A stretch of 11,420 bases of DNA, taken from NCBI GenBank assembly GCA_937859895.1, contig CALMAV010000025.1:1-11420 (forward strand), written 5' to 3'. Position 1 is the stretch's first letter. Each line of letters opens with the position of its first letter. Position numbers and translations under genes: made by a program. Below are positions 1 to 7,700 of the stretch, piece by piece. Under the pieces are notes generated by a model. The model was not told the DNA's origin. It made no database searches and saw only the letters and a list, made by a program, of their open reading frames with translations. The DNA is from an uncultured Bryobacterales bacterium. GTDB lineage: Bacteria > Acidobacteriota > Terriglobia > Bryobacterales > Bryobacteraceae.

Positions 1-64
1 CAACGGTGTATAGCGGGAAGCTGAGCAAAAGGCTTACAGCCACACCGATCCTAGAACTCTTCAT
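1..64 (-). CDS. possible N-terminus of an exported protein, cut by left edge
   Basis: Reading leftwards from an ATG at 62-64, 21 codons are visible before the window ends. They give a basic start (MKSSRIG) followed by a hydrophobic stretch (VAVSLLLSFPLYTV), the layout of a signal peptide or an N-terminal membrane anchor. A stop codon lies in the same frame two codons upstream, so this ATG is the only sensible start here. No Shine-Dalgarno sequence is evident, but most genes in this window lack one. Nothing can be said about function. The call rests only on the signal-peptide pattern and could be chance. Confidence 0.3.
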   Translation of the reverse strand, partial: MKSSRIGVAVSLLLSFPLYTV

Positions 65-692
65 AAATCACCGGCCAACAGCAGTTACGGCGGTAGTTGT
101 AATACCACCGAGTCCTCCGAGCAGAAAAACTTCCGTTCCCTGCCATGCTTAGGAATCCCCGAGCTCTGATAGATCTCGCCTCTCGGTGAACCACGCTCAG
201 GGCCTACATCCTGGCTCCAGGATCATACAGTAGCTCCAAGAAGCGACTCACGCCACTTTCAATCGCAACCGAATCAATGATGTTGCGAGACGCAGCTTCA
301 ACTGGAAGAGCCTGTTATCGGCAATGCCACCATCAAGAACTTTGGCGCCTGCCATGCGAGTTACGGTTTGACAGACCTGTTGCATTGCCCTCTCGCCACT
401 GATCTCCTGGGAGATTGGAGTCTGATTTGTACTAAGCACGGGTGATGTGCCCCAGATCTGTACCAGGTGTAAGTGGAGTGCCCGGTTAACAACCGAAGCT
501 TTCCTTTCCGCTAATAATGGAACTCTTGGGCAGAACGGGGGCAGTGTCAAGATCGGCGCGAGCCAAAGCGCTCTGTACGCTCTGAATAACGTTCGTGCGT
601 ATACGCCTCGGAGAAGCACTCCCGGTCGTCGCTCCTAGAACCGCTATGGCCAATTGAGAACTACTGTTTCGCCGACGAGTTAAAATCCAAAG
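65..692. other. 628-bp stretch without a convincing gene
   Basis: Only short open frames occur on either strand and none has recognisable domain character throughout. Two overlapping minus-strand frames (about 486-773 and 248-619) contain short protein-like runs, including VLDGGIADN at 314-340, which might be remains of a decayed gene. The stretch holds a perfect 7-bp inverted repeat at 208-223 and presumably the upstream region of fdxA. No tRNA cloverleaf or other RNA gene was seen. It is best treated as intergenic or degenerate sequence. Confidence 0.5.
208..223. repeat. small perfect inverted repeat
   Basis: ATCCTGG and its exact complement CCAGGAT are separated by two bases. This could fold as a 6-bp stem with a 4-base loop. 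There is no T-run after it on either strand, so it is not a typical intrinsic terminator. It may be a protein-binding site or chance. Confidence 0.4.
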
Positions 693-953
693 ATGGCATA
701 CGTAATCGCCGAACCCTGTATCGGCACTAAAGACAGCGCTTGTGTGGACGCCTGCCCGGTTGACTGCATTCACCCTAAGAAGGATGACGCGAAGTTCGAA
801 GGCGAGGAGATGCTCTACATCGATCCCGTTGAATGTATTGATTGCGGCGCCTGCGTTCCAGTCTGTCCCGTTTCGGCGATATTCGCGCTGGATGACCTGC
901 CAGAGAAGTGGGCCGATTTCTCCGGTAAGAATGCTGCCTTCTTCGGCCGTTAA
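693..953 (+). CDS. fdxA: 7Fe (3Fe-4S/4Fe-4S) bacterial ferredoxin
   Basis: This is a small cytoplasmic electron carrier of 86 residues. The cysteines are spaced as in Azotobacter/Thermus-type seven-iron ferredoxins: C9-x7-C17-x3-C21-P, an extra C25, then C48-x2-C51-x2-C54-x3-C58-P. By analogy with that family, C9, C17 and C58 hold the 3Fe-4S cluster, and C21, C48, C51 and C54 hold the 4Fe-4S cluster; C25 matches the conserved free cysteine. The protein is acidic, as expected for a ferredoxin. It lacks the long C-terminal extension of Azotobacter FdI and is closer in size to the Thermus protein. The ATG gives the usual MAYVIAEPC start. No clear Shine-Dalgarno sequence precedes it, and TAAAAT sits just upstream (681-686), so a very short leader is possible. 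The redox partner is unknown; its convergent neighbour queD begins its stop codon 12 bases after the fdxA stop. Confidence 0.93.
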   Translation: MAYVIAEPCIGTKDSACVDACPVDCIHPKKDDAKFEGEEMLYIDPVECIDCGACVPVCPVSAIFALDDLPEKWADFSGKNAAFFGR

Positions 954-964
954 CTTATTCTGAT

Positions 965-1339
965 CTAGCTTTGTTGCCTAGGCCGATACGTGGCACTCGA
1001 GGTGTCGGTCTCCCACACTTTTACAAAAGAGACCTGCGCGCTCGATAGGTCTTTCTGCACTTCTTCGCAGATGAACTTTGCAATGTTCTCGGCAGACGGA
1101 TTTACCAGATCGAACGGTTTTAGATCGTTGATGAATTGGTGGTCCAGGTACTCGCTGGTTGCTCGGAGCCGTTTCTTCAAATCGGCAAAGTCGTAGAGCA
1201 ATCCGTTTTCGTCAAGTTCAGGACCTTCTATCGCCACCTGCACACGGTAGTTGTGTCCGTGCACGTTTTCGCATTTGCCATGGTAGTTCCGCAAAGCGTG
1301 GCCGGCGGCAAACGTATGTTCTACACAGATCTCAAACAT
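965..1339 (-). CDS. queD: 6-carboxytetrahydropterin synthase (QueD/PTPS family)
   Basis: A 124-residue protein of the 6-pyruvoyltetrahydropterin synthase/QueD family. In the queuosine pathway QueD converts dihydroneopterin triphosphate to 6-carboxytetrahydropterin. Zinc ligands are visible as H14 (AAGHAL) and H27/H29 (NVHGHNY). C23 is the expected catalytic cysteine and D66-H67 (EYLDHQFIND) the catalytic pair. E110 in VKVWET is the expected pterin-binding glutamate. Length fits bacterial QueD. The ATG lies inside the last codons of the upstream helicase gene, an 8-nt overlap (1332-1339) that suggests translational coupling. No queC, queE or queF is nearby, so a queuosine role is inferred from family and length; a PTPS-like role in another pterin pathway is possible. 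Confidence 0.9.
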   Translation of the reverse strand: MFEICVEHTFAAGHALRNYHGKCENVHGHNYRVQVAIEGPELDENGLLYDFADLKKRLRATSEYLDHQFINDLKPFDLVNPSAENIAKFICEEVQKDLSSAQVSFVKVWETDTSSATYRPRQQS

Positions 1340-3239
1340 CGAAAAAGTCTTGTACGTCTCCTAATTTGTCGGTAAACCGATAGGGCGGCAAGCTATCTCG
1401 AAAGATCTTGCCGTACGCCTGTTTGGTGATCCTATTATCCAGCAGAGCCAGTACGCCCCGATCCGTTGTACTGCGGATCAATCGCCCAAATCCCTGTTTA
1501 AGCGTTAAGGCTGCTTGTGGAATCTGGTAGTCGCGAAAAGGATCGCCGCCGCTTTCACGCACATTCTGCGCTCGTGCTGCAATCACCGGATCGGATGGAA
1601 CAGCGAACGGCAACCGGTCAATAATGACGCAACTTAGCTGCTCGCCCTGCACATCGACTCCCTGCCAGAAGCTGGAAGTTCCAAACAGGACCGCCCCGCG
1701 CTGATTGCGAAAAGCTTCCAGTAAGGCTGACCGGGGCGCGTCACCATGCAGGAGCAGCGGAAAATCCAACTCATCTTTCAAGCGGTCGTAGACTGCGCGC
1801 ATCTGCTGATAACTGGTAAACAAGACGAAAGCGCGGCCGCCTGATGCTTCTAGAATGCCCTGCACTTCCCTTGCTGCTCGTTCTGTGAACAGGTTCGATC
1901 GAGGGTCAGGCAACTGCGGCGGAACATAGAAGAGGACCTGGCGTGCAAAGTCATATTGACTGTCTACCCGCAGAGTACGCACCTGCGGCAACCCGAGCCG
2001 GGTCTGCGTGTAGTCGAAGGTTCCGGCGACTGTCAAGGTGGCCGAAGTCAGGATCACCGAAGGCACCCGATCGAACAGTCGCGCCGATAAGGTCTGGGAT
2101 AGATCGATGGGAACGGCTTGCAGGTGAACGCCACGCTGTCGCCGGTCGGTCCAATACACGAACTTGTTGTCGGCCTCTTCCACCCAGAAGCGCAGCCCCT
2201 GTTGGATCAATCGTGCACGCCTCACCAGCGGCAACGTGTACTCGACCGCATTAGCCGTCACCTCTAACCGTGCGCACAGATACTCGAGCGACAGTGTTAG
2301 CTCCGCATAGCTTTCGCCGTGCTGTTCGAGAAAGCGCCGATGGTTACTAAAGGCGTTTCTGCCCTCATGGGGGAACAATGCAAAGAACTGCTCATTCCGA
2401 TCACCCAAGTCGATCAGCGCCCGATCAATCTCGGGCGAGGCGAACAGCTTCTGGCGCGAGACATCCGCCACATCGCGAATCAGATGCTGCACCTGATAGT
2501 TGCTGACGCTCATGCCGAAGTACTGGCCGGCGATGTCTTCAATCTCGTGCGCTTCGTCGAAGATCACCGCCCCATAGTCAGGCAGCAATGCGCCAAACGC
2601 TTGGTCGCGCATAGCAAGGTCAGCAAAGAAGAGATGATGATTCACGATGATGACGTCGCTCTCGACAGCGCGCCGGTGCATCTCCGTTATGAAGCAACGA
2701 TCAAACTGCGGGCACTTCTGTCCCGCGCACATTTCACTACGTGCATCCAGTCGCGGCCATAACGTGCTGCGTTCAGGCAGTACAGCCAATTCAATGCGGT
2801 CGCCCATCTGCGTTGTCTTTTCCCAGTCGCGAATCAACTGATACTCGCGTACTTCCTCCAAGCCGTGCAGCACCGGTTCGCGCTCTGCGTCATAGAGTTT
2901 TTGCCGGCAAAGGTAGTTGTTCCGACCCTTCATGTAACAGACCGAAAGCGGCTTCTCGAACAGAGTCTGCAGAAACGCGACGTCCTTGAAAAACAGCTGC
3001 TCCTGTAGATTTTTTGTGCCGGTCGAGATCACCACACGCTTGCCCGATTTCAGCGCCGGAATCAGGTACGCCAGCGTCTTGCCGGTTCCGGTTCCGGCTT
3101 CCACCAGCAGATGTTTCCGCTCCCGCAGCGCCTCCTCCACAGCCTTCGCCATCTCGAGTTGGCCCTGCCGAAACTCATATTGCGGATGCGACTGCGCGAG
3201 CAAGCCCCCCTGCGAAAAGAACGAATATAAGCTCGTCAA
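1332..3239 (-). CDS. dinG: DinG/YoaA-type Fe-S ATP-dependent DNA helicase (XPD family)
   Basis: A 635-residue superfamily 2 helicase predicted to unwind DNA 5' to 3' in repair or replication-conflict resolution. Motifs in order: Q-motif region (EFRQGQ, 22-27), Walker A AGTGTGKT (48-55), four iron-sulfur cysteines C111, C171, C176 and C182, the DEAH box (228-231), motif III TSATL (398-402), FWQGVDVQG (524-532) and motif VI QGFGRLIRS (582-590). C101 is an extra cysteine. Length is closer to E. coli YoaA than to DinG. The start is TTG at 3239. A stop lies in frame 12 codons upstream with no other start codon between, and family-like sequence (SLYSFFSQGG) begins directly after it. GGTGG sits about 7 nt upstream as a weak ribosome binding site. 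The gene overlaps queD by 8 nt and probably shares its transcript. The exact subfamily is uncertain. Confidence 0.92.
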   Translation of the reverse strand: MTSLYSFFSQGGLLAQSHPQYEFRQGQLEMAKAVEEALRERKHLLVEAGTGTGKTLAYLIPALKSGKRVVISTGTKNLQEQLFFKDVAFLQTLFEKPLSVCYMKGRNNYLCRQKLYDAEREPVLHGLEEVREYQLIRDWEKTTQMGDRIELAVLPERSTLWPRLDARSEMCAGQKCPQFDRCFITEMHRRAVESDVIIVNHHLFFADLAMRDQAFGALLPDYGAVIFDEAHEIEDIAGQYFGMSVSNYQVQHLIRDVADVSRQKLFASPEIDRALIDLGDRNEQFFALFPHEGRNAFSNHRRFLEQHGESYAELTLSLEYLCARLEVTANAVEYTLPLVRRARLIQQGLRFWVEEADNKFVYWTDRRQRGVHLQAVPIDLSQTLSARLFDRVPSVILTSATLTVAGTFDYTQTRLGLPQVRTLRVDSQYDFARQVLFYVPPQLPDPRSNLFTERAAREVQGILEASGGRAFVLFTSYQQMRAVYDRLKDELDFPLLLHGDAPRSALLEAFRNQRGAVLFGTSSFWQGVDVQGEQLSCVIIDRLPFAVPSDPVIAARAQNVRESGGDPFRDYQIPQAALTLKQGFGRLIRSTTDRGVLALLDNRITKQAYGKIFRDSLPPYRFTDKLGDVQDFFDV

Positions 3240-3323
3240 CTTCCTACCACCCTGGACCTCTCGCGCAAGCTACACTCAAACTACCAGCCGACCCCGGCTC
3301 GTACCCCAGCCCTTCCCTGCACC
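3240..3323. promoter_or_regulatory. divergent intergenic region between the helicase and PRC/CBS genes
   Basis: These 84 bases separate two outward-facing genes, so they should contain a promoter for each. I do not see a well-spaced -35/-10 pair on either strand. TACACT at 3271-3276 is a weak -10 candidate for the plus-strand gene. The function follows from gene arrangement, not from motifs. Confidence 0.35.
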
Positions 3324-4565
3324 ATGGCGGATGAAATCGTCTACCTCTCCGAGCTGCTAGGCCTCAAGGTCTTTGACCTTAAAGGTCGACGCATCGGCAG
3401 GCTTAGAGACGCCGCTTTGGTACCCCTGATTGATCCGGTGCGGCTCGATCGGTTTTTAGTGGGCGCCGGCGCGGTCTGGCTCAGCATCAGATATGACCAG
3501 GTTCAGCGCATCACCGACGATGGCATACATCTGAAGAACGAGAACCTGACTCCCTACCATTCTGATGAGTACATGCTGCGAATGGTGCGCGATCTTCTTG
3601 ACCAGCAGATTATCGATGCGCAAGGGCACAAGGTGGTCCGGGTCAATGACATCACGTTCGTCCGGGAGCGCGAAGGCGATCTCGATGTTCTGCACGTGCT
3701 GGAAGTCGACATCGGGTTGCGCTCTATTCTACGGCGAGTGTTGCAGGGCGTTGTTTCGCCGCGTTTGATTCGCCGGTTGCAGGATCGCATTCCTTCCAAC
3801 TCCATCCGTTGGGAATTCTGCAATATTTTGGAAGCCGATCCGCAGCGCCGCGTCCGTCTTAACATCTCAAATAAGCTGCTCGAACACATGCATCCCGCCG
3901 ATCTCGCCGACATCTTTGAGGAGCTCGGCCATGAGGATCGCGACGCACTCTTTAGCACCATGGACAACGAATCGGCTGCTGAGCTTTTGAGCGAAGTTGA
4001 GCCGGATGTTCAGATGCACATGATTGAGTCACTGAAGACTGAGAAAGCAGCAGACATCCTCGAAGAGATGGAGCCCTCCGAAGCCGCTGCTCTTCTGAAC
4101 GAAATGGAGGAGGAGCGGTCTGAGCAGATCCTGGACGAAATGGAGCCTGAGGAGAAGGAGGAGGTAGAGGATCTACTTGAGTTTTCCGACAACACTGCGG
4201 GCGGCTTGATGAATACCAGCTTCCTGACGTTCCGGTCTGACTTCACCGTCGCCGAGTGCATGGCCGAGCTTCGGAAACACGAGGATCTGCTCGAATACTT
4301 GCACGACCTCTTCCTGGTTGATGAGCAGGAGCATCTGAAGGCCATTCTTCCCCTAGCTCGCCTATTCTTTGCACCGGGCGATGCGCTCCTATCCGCATAT
4401 GCCACCGAACAGGTGCTGTCGATTCACTCAGAAGAGAAGCTCGATCTCGTTGCCGAAATGTTTGACCGCTACAACCTGCTTTCGCTGGCAGTGGTCGACG
4501 ACGACAATAAGATCATCGGTGTCATTTCGGTGGACGATGTGGTGGCGCTGCTACGTAGCGAGTAG
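3324..4565 (+). CDS. soluble PRC-barrel / MgtE_N / CBS-domain protein
   Basis: A 413-residue cytoplasmic protein without membrane segments. Residues about 6-75 look like a PRC-barrel (SELLGLKVFDLKGRRIG), and about 85-140 look like a second one (QQIIDAQGHKVVRVNDI). Residues about 185-290 form an acidic helical region like the MgtE N-terminal domain (HPADLADIFEELG, then repeats of the EEMEP/DEMEP type). TAGGLM (291-296) matches the junction into the CBS region in MgtE, and two CBS motifs follow (about 297-350 and 357-413, ending VDDDNKIIGVISVDDVV). This is the Mg2+-sensing part of MgtE without its membrane channel. A role as a cation or nucleotide-responsive regulator is inferred. In some bacteria such proteins adjoin an NRAMP-like transporter, but none is seen here. 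The ATG has no clear ribosome binding site. Confidence 0.85.
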   Translation: MADEIVYLSELLGLKVFDLKGRRIGRLRDAALVPLIDPVRLDRFLVGAGAVWLSIRYDQVQRITDDGIHLKNENLTPYHSDEYMLRMVRDLLDQQIIDAQGHKVVRVNDITFVREREGDLDVLHVLEVDIGLRSILRRVLQGVVSPRLIRRLQDRIPSNSIRWEFCNILEADPQRRVRLNISNKLLEHMHPADLADIFEELGHEDRDALFSTMDNESAAELLSEVEPDVQMHMIESLKTEKAADILEEMEPSEAAALLNEMEEERSEQILDEMEPEEKEEVEDLLEFSDNTAGGLMNTSFLTFRSDFTVAECMAELRKHEDLLEYLHDLFLVDEQEHLKAILPLARLFFAPGDALLSAYATEQVLSIHSEEKLDLVAEMFDRYNLLSLAVVDDDNKIIGVISVDDVVALLRSE

Positions 4566-4623
4566 GGCTGCTCCCGCCTTGGCGATTTCGGACCCAGCTG
4601 ACATTCACGGGTCAACTTTTCGT

Positions 4624-4629
4624 TACAAT
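4624..4629 (+). promoter_or_regulatory. candidate -10 box upstream of kgd
   Basis: TACAAT matches a sigma-70 -10 element closely. It lies 87 bases before the kgd ATG, inside the 151-bp spacer after the PRC/CBS gene. The best -35-like hexamer, CTGACA at 4598-4603, is 20 bases upstream, longer than the ideal 17, so the pairing is doubtful. If real, kgd has its own promoter and a leader of roughly 80 bases. Confidence 0.3.
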
Positions 4630-4716
4630 AGGTACAGAACGCAGTACTAGACGTCTGGGAGTGGCACGAAGGAGCATCCTCTCAGGCAGTCCTTCCCTCA
4701 AAACTACTCACACCAG

Positions 4717-7700
4717 ATGGCGCAAGCACAAGACCCCACGTTGGGCGTTAACAGTTGGTTGGAGGAAGAACTCTTCCATCAGTATCAATTTGACAGGACA
4801 AGCGTTGATGCAGGTTGGACAAGCCTCTTCAACGAAGCTCATACCAATGGAACTACGCCGGTAGAGCCCAGCGTTCCTACTGGGCCGCCGACTCCCCAGA
4901 CTGATCCGCCGAGGGAGTTGCCAAGCGAGCAGGAGCCCCCCGCGCCATCTTATCCGGAGCGTGACCCGGGCCCGTCCCCAACGCCCATTGGAGATCCTCC
5001 TTCCTCATCAGGGGCGCCACAAGAAGTGGTTGCCAAGTCGGTCGAAGCGCCTGGGCCTCAGTCCTCTCCTGGAGTAACGGCAATTACCCATGCGCCCGCT
5101 GGTGCGCCTGCTCGTCCCGAGCCGAAAGCCTCGAATTCGAACGACCAATTGATTCCGCTGCGTGGTGCTGCCGCCCGCATTGCGGAGAACATGACGGCTA
5201 GTTTGTCCATTCCGGTGGCCACGTCACAACGGCAGATTCCTGTTCGTGTGATTGAAGAGAACCGGAACCTGATTAACAAGCAGCGTGCGCTGCAGGGTCG
5301 GGGCAAGCTGAGCTTCACTCATCTGATTGCCTGGGGCATTGTGAAGGCTCTGAAGTCCAATCCTTCGCTCAACCATGCGTACGCAGAGTCGTCGGGTGAA
5401 CCTTTTCGCGTTGTTCGCAACCATGTCAACATCGGGCTTGCTGTCGATGTGCCGGGCAAGGATGGGTCGCGATCGCTGAAAGTCCCCAGCATCAAGAATT
5501 CGAACGGCATGAGCTTCGCTCAGTTTGTTGCCGCCTATGACGACATTGTCGTTCGGGCCCGCAGTAACAAGCTGCAGGTTTCCGACTTCGAAGGCACAAC
5601 CATTTCCCTTACGAATCCGGGCACAGTCGGTACGCTCGGCTCGGTTCCGCGCCTTATGCCCGGCCAGGGCGCCATCATCGCAACAGGCGCCATCGACTTT
5701 CCAGCTGAGTTTGCCGGAGCCAGTGAAGAGACGCGCGCCATGCTCGGTTTGAGCAAGGTGCTGATGATTACCTGTACCTATGACCACCGCATCATTCAAG
5801 GTGCTGAGTCGGGAGCATTTCTCGCCAAGTTGCAAGGCGCTCTGCAGGGAGAAGAAAGCTTCTACGAAGAGATCTTCCGCGATCTGAAAATTCCGTACAT
5901 GCCGATTCGCTGGCAGACGGATGTGCAGATCACTCCCTCACGCTATGGCGCAGTGAACGCTGATGTAGCCAAAGAGGCCGCGGTGATTCAGCTCATCAAC
6001 TCTTACCGGATTCGCGGGCATCTACTTGCCAACACTAATCCGTTGGGCAGCGATCCCGCTTATCATGCCGAGCTCGATCCTGCTTCTTACGGGCTCTCCA
6101 TTTGGGATCTCGACCGGCCTTTCCTTGCAGGCGCGGTAAAAGCTCCGAGCGGCGCGATTGCATCGTACATGCAGCCGTTCGAAACTTTGCGTGAGATCAT
6201 CGACCGCCTCCGCTCAACGTACTGCGGAACGATTGGCATTGAGTACATGCATATCCAGGACCCTCACGAAAAGCAGTGGCTCCAGGAATACATGGAAGCG
6301 TCGACGAACCTTTGGAAGCTCGATGACGGTATCCGGCATAGGATTCTCAATCGCCTGGTGCAAGCCGAGGAGTTCGAGCAATTCTTGCAGACCCGTTTTG
6401 TGGGACAAAAGCGGTTTGGCTTAGAAGGTCTGGAAACATTCATCGTCGTGCTGGACGAGATTTTGGAACGCGCTGCGAACGATAACGCAGTTGAAGCGGT
6501 GATCGGCATGGCGCATCGCGGGCGCTTGAACGTCCTTGCAAATATTGTTGGCAAGTCCATGACTCAGGTGTTTTCGGAGTTCGACGGTGAGCCCGATCCG
6601 GAGACAGTCCAGGGTTCAGGCGACGTAAAGTATCACCTGGGCGCCAGCGGCATCCATCGTTCAGCCAAAGGCCGGGAAATTCTGGTGTCGGTGGCCTTTA
6701 ATCCTTCTCATCTCGAAGCTGTCGATCCCGTTGTCGAAGGTCTTGTCCGGCCCAAGCAAGATCGCATCGGGGATGAAAAGCGTGAGCGTGTGATTCCCAT
6801 CCTCGTTCATGGCGATGCGGCTCTCATCGGGCAAGGCGTCGTTGCCGAAGTGCTGCAGCTCTCCCAACTCGAAGGCTACAAGACTGGCGGTACGATTCAC
6901 ATCGTCACCAATAATCAAATTGGCTTTACCACCAACCCGCTGGATAGCCGAAGCAGTGTCTATTGTACGGATGTTGCGCTCTCCGTTCAGGCACCTATAT
7001 TTCACGTGAACGGCGATGATCCTGAAGCATGCCTGCGCGTTGCGCAACTGTCCTACGACTATCGGCAGCGTTTCAACCGTGACGTGGTAATCGACGTTAT
7101 CGGCTACCGGCGTCAAGGTCATAACGAGGCTGACGACCCCAGCTACACGCAGCCGGTGATGTATCGCAAGATCAAGGCAACGCCGAGTGTCACTACCCAG
7201 TATGCCGATCGTCTGGTACGCGAGAAGTTTGTCGACAAGGACTACGTTGCCAATCTTCGTAGCCTCTCCCGAAATAAGCTGAATGGGCTCTACGATCAAG
7301 CTAAAAAGCAACGTGAACAATTCGCAACGGAAGATATGTCCGATGCGCCTTTCGAGCAGGTCAATCAGCCTATTCCTTCCACCGCCGTTGATTTGCCGCT
7401 GATACGGCAGATTGTGGAAGGCTGCACCACTCTGCCCGAATCCTTCAATCTTCATCCCAAGTTGAAGGGTCTGCTGGAGAAGCGGCGTGAGGTTCTGAGA
7501 GGCGCTCCAATCGACTGGGGCTTTGCCGAGACTTTGGCTTTCGGCAGTCTGGTTTTGGAAGGGACGCCGGTCCGCCTTACTGGTGAAGATGTCTCGCGCG
7601 GTACCTTCACGCAGCGCCACTTGAAATTCTCTGACTACGAAACTGGCGAGGGTTATATCCCGCTTCAGCATCTGGACTCTGAACAGGCCAGGATCGAAGT

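Noticed and set aside
447..638. A 63-codon plus-strand open frame upstream of fdxA
   Set aside because: It is short, has no ribosome binding site or recognisable motif, and overlaps other equally weak frames.
654..686. TTGAGA and TAAAAT as a sigma-70 promoter for fdxA
   Set aside because: The two hexamers are 21 bases apart, too far for a normal sigma-70 promoter, and the -10 would leave almost no leader. It is mentioned only as a weak possibility.
2319..2762. A 147-codon plus-strand open frame inside the helicase gene
   Set aside because: It lies opposite the Fe-S/DEAH region of an intact helicase and shows no family features.
4661..4864. A short plus-strand open frame overlapping the kgd start
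   Set aside because: It runs in a different frame through the conserved N-terminal helix of Kgd and has low-complexity, basic composition without homology.
5224..5835. A 203-codon minus-strand open frame inside the E2-like part of kgd
   Set aside because: It is antisense to strongly conserved acyltransferase sequence and has no motifs of its own.
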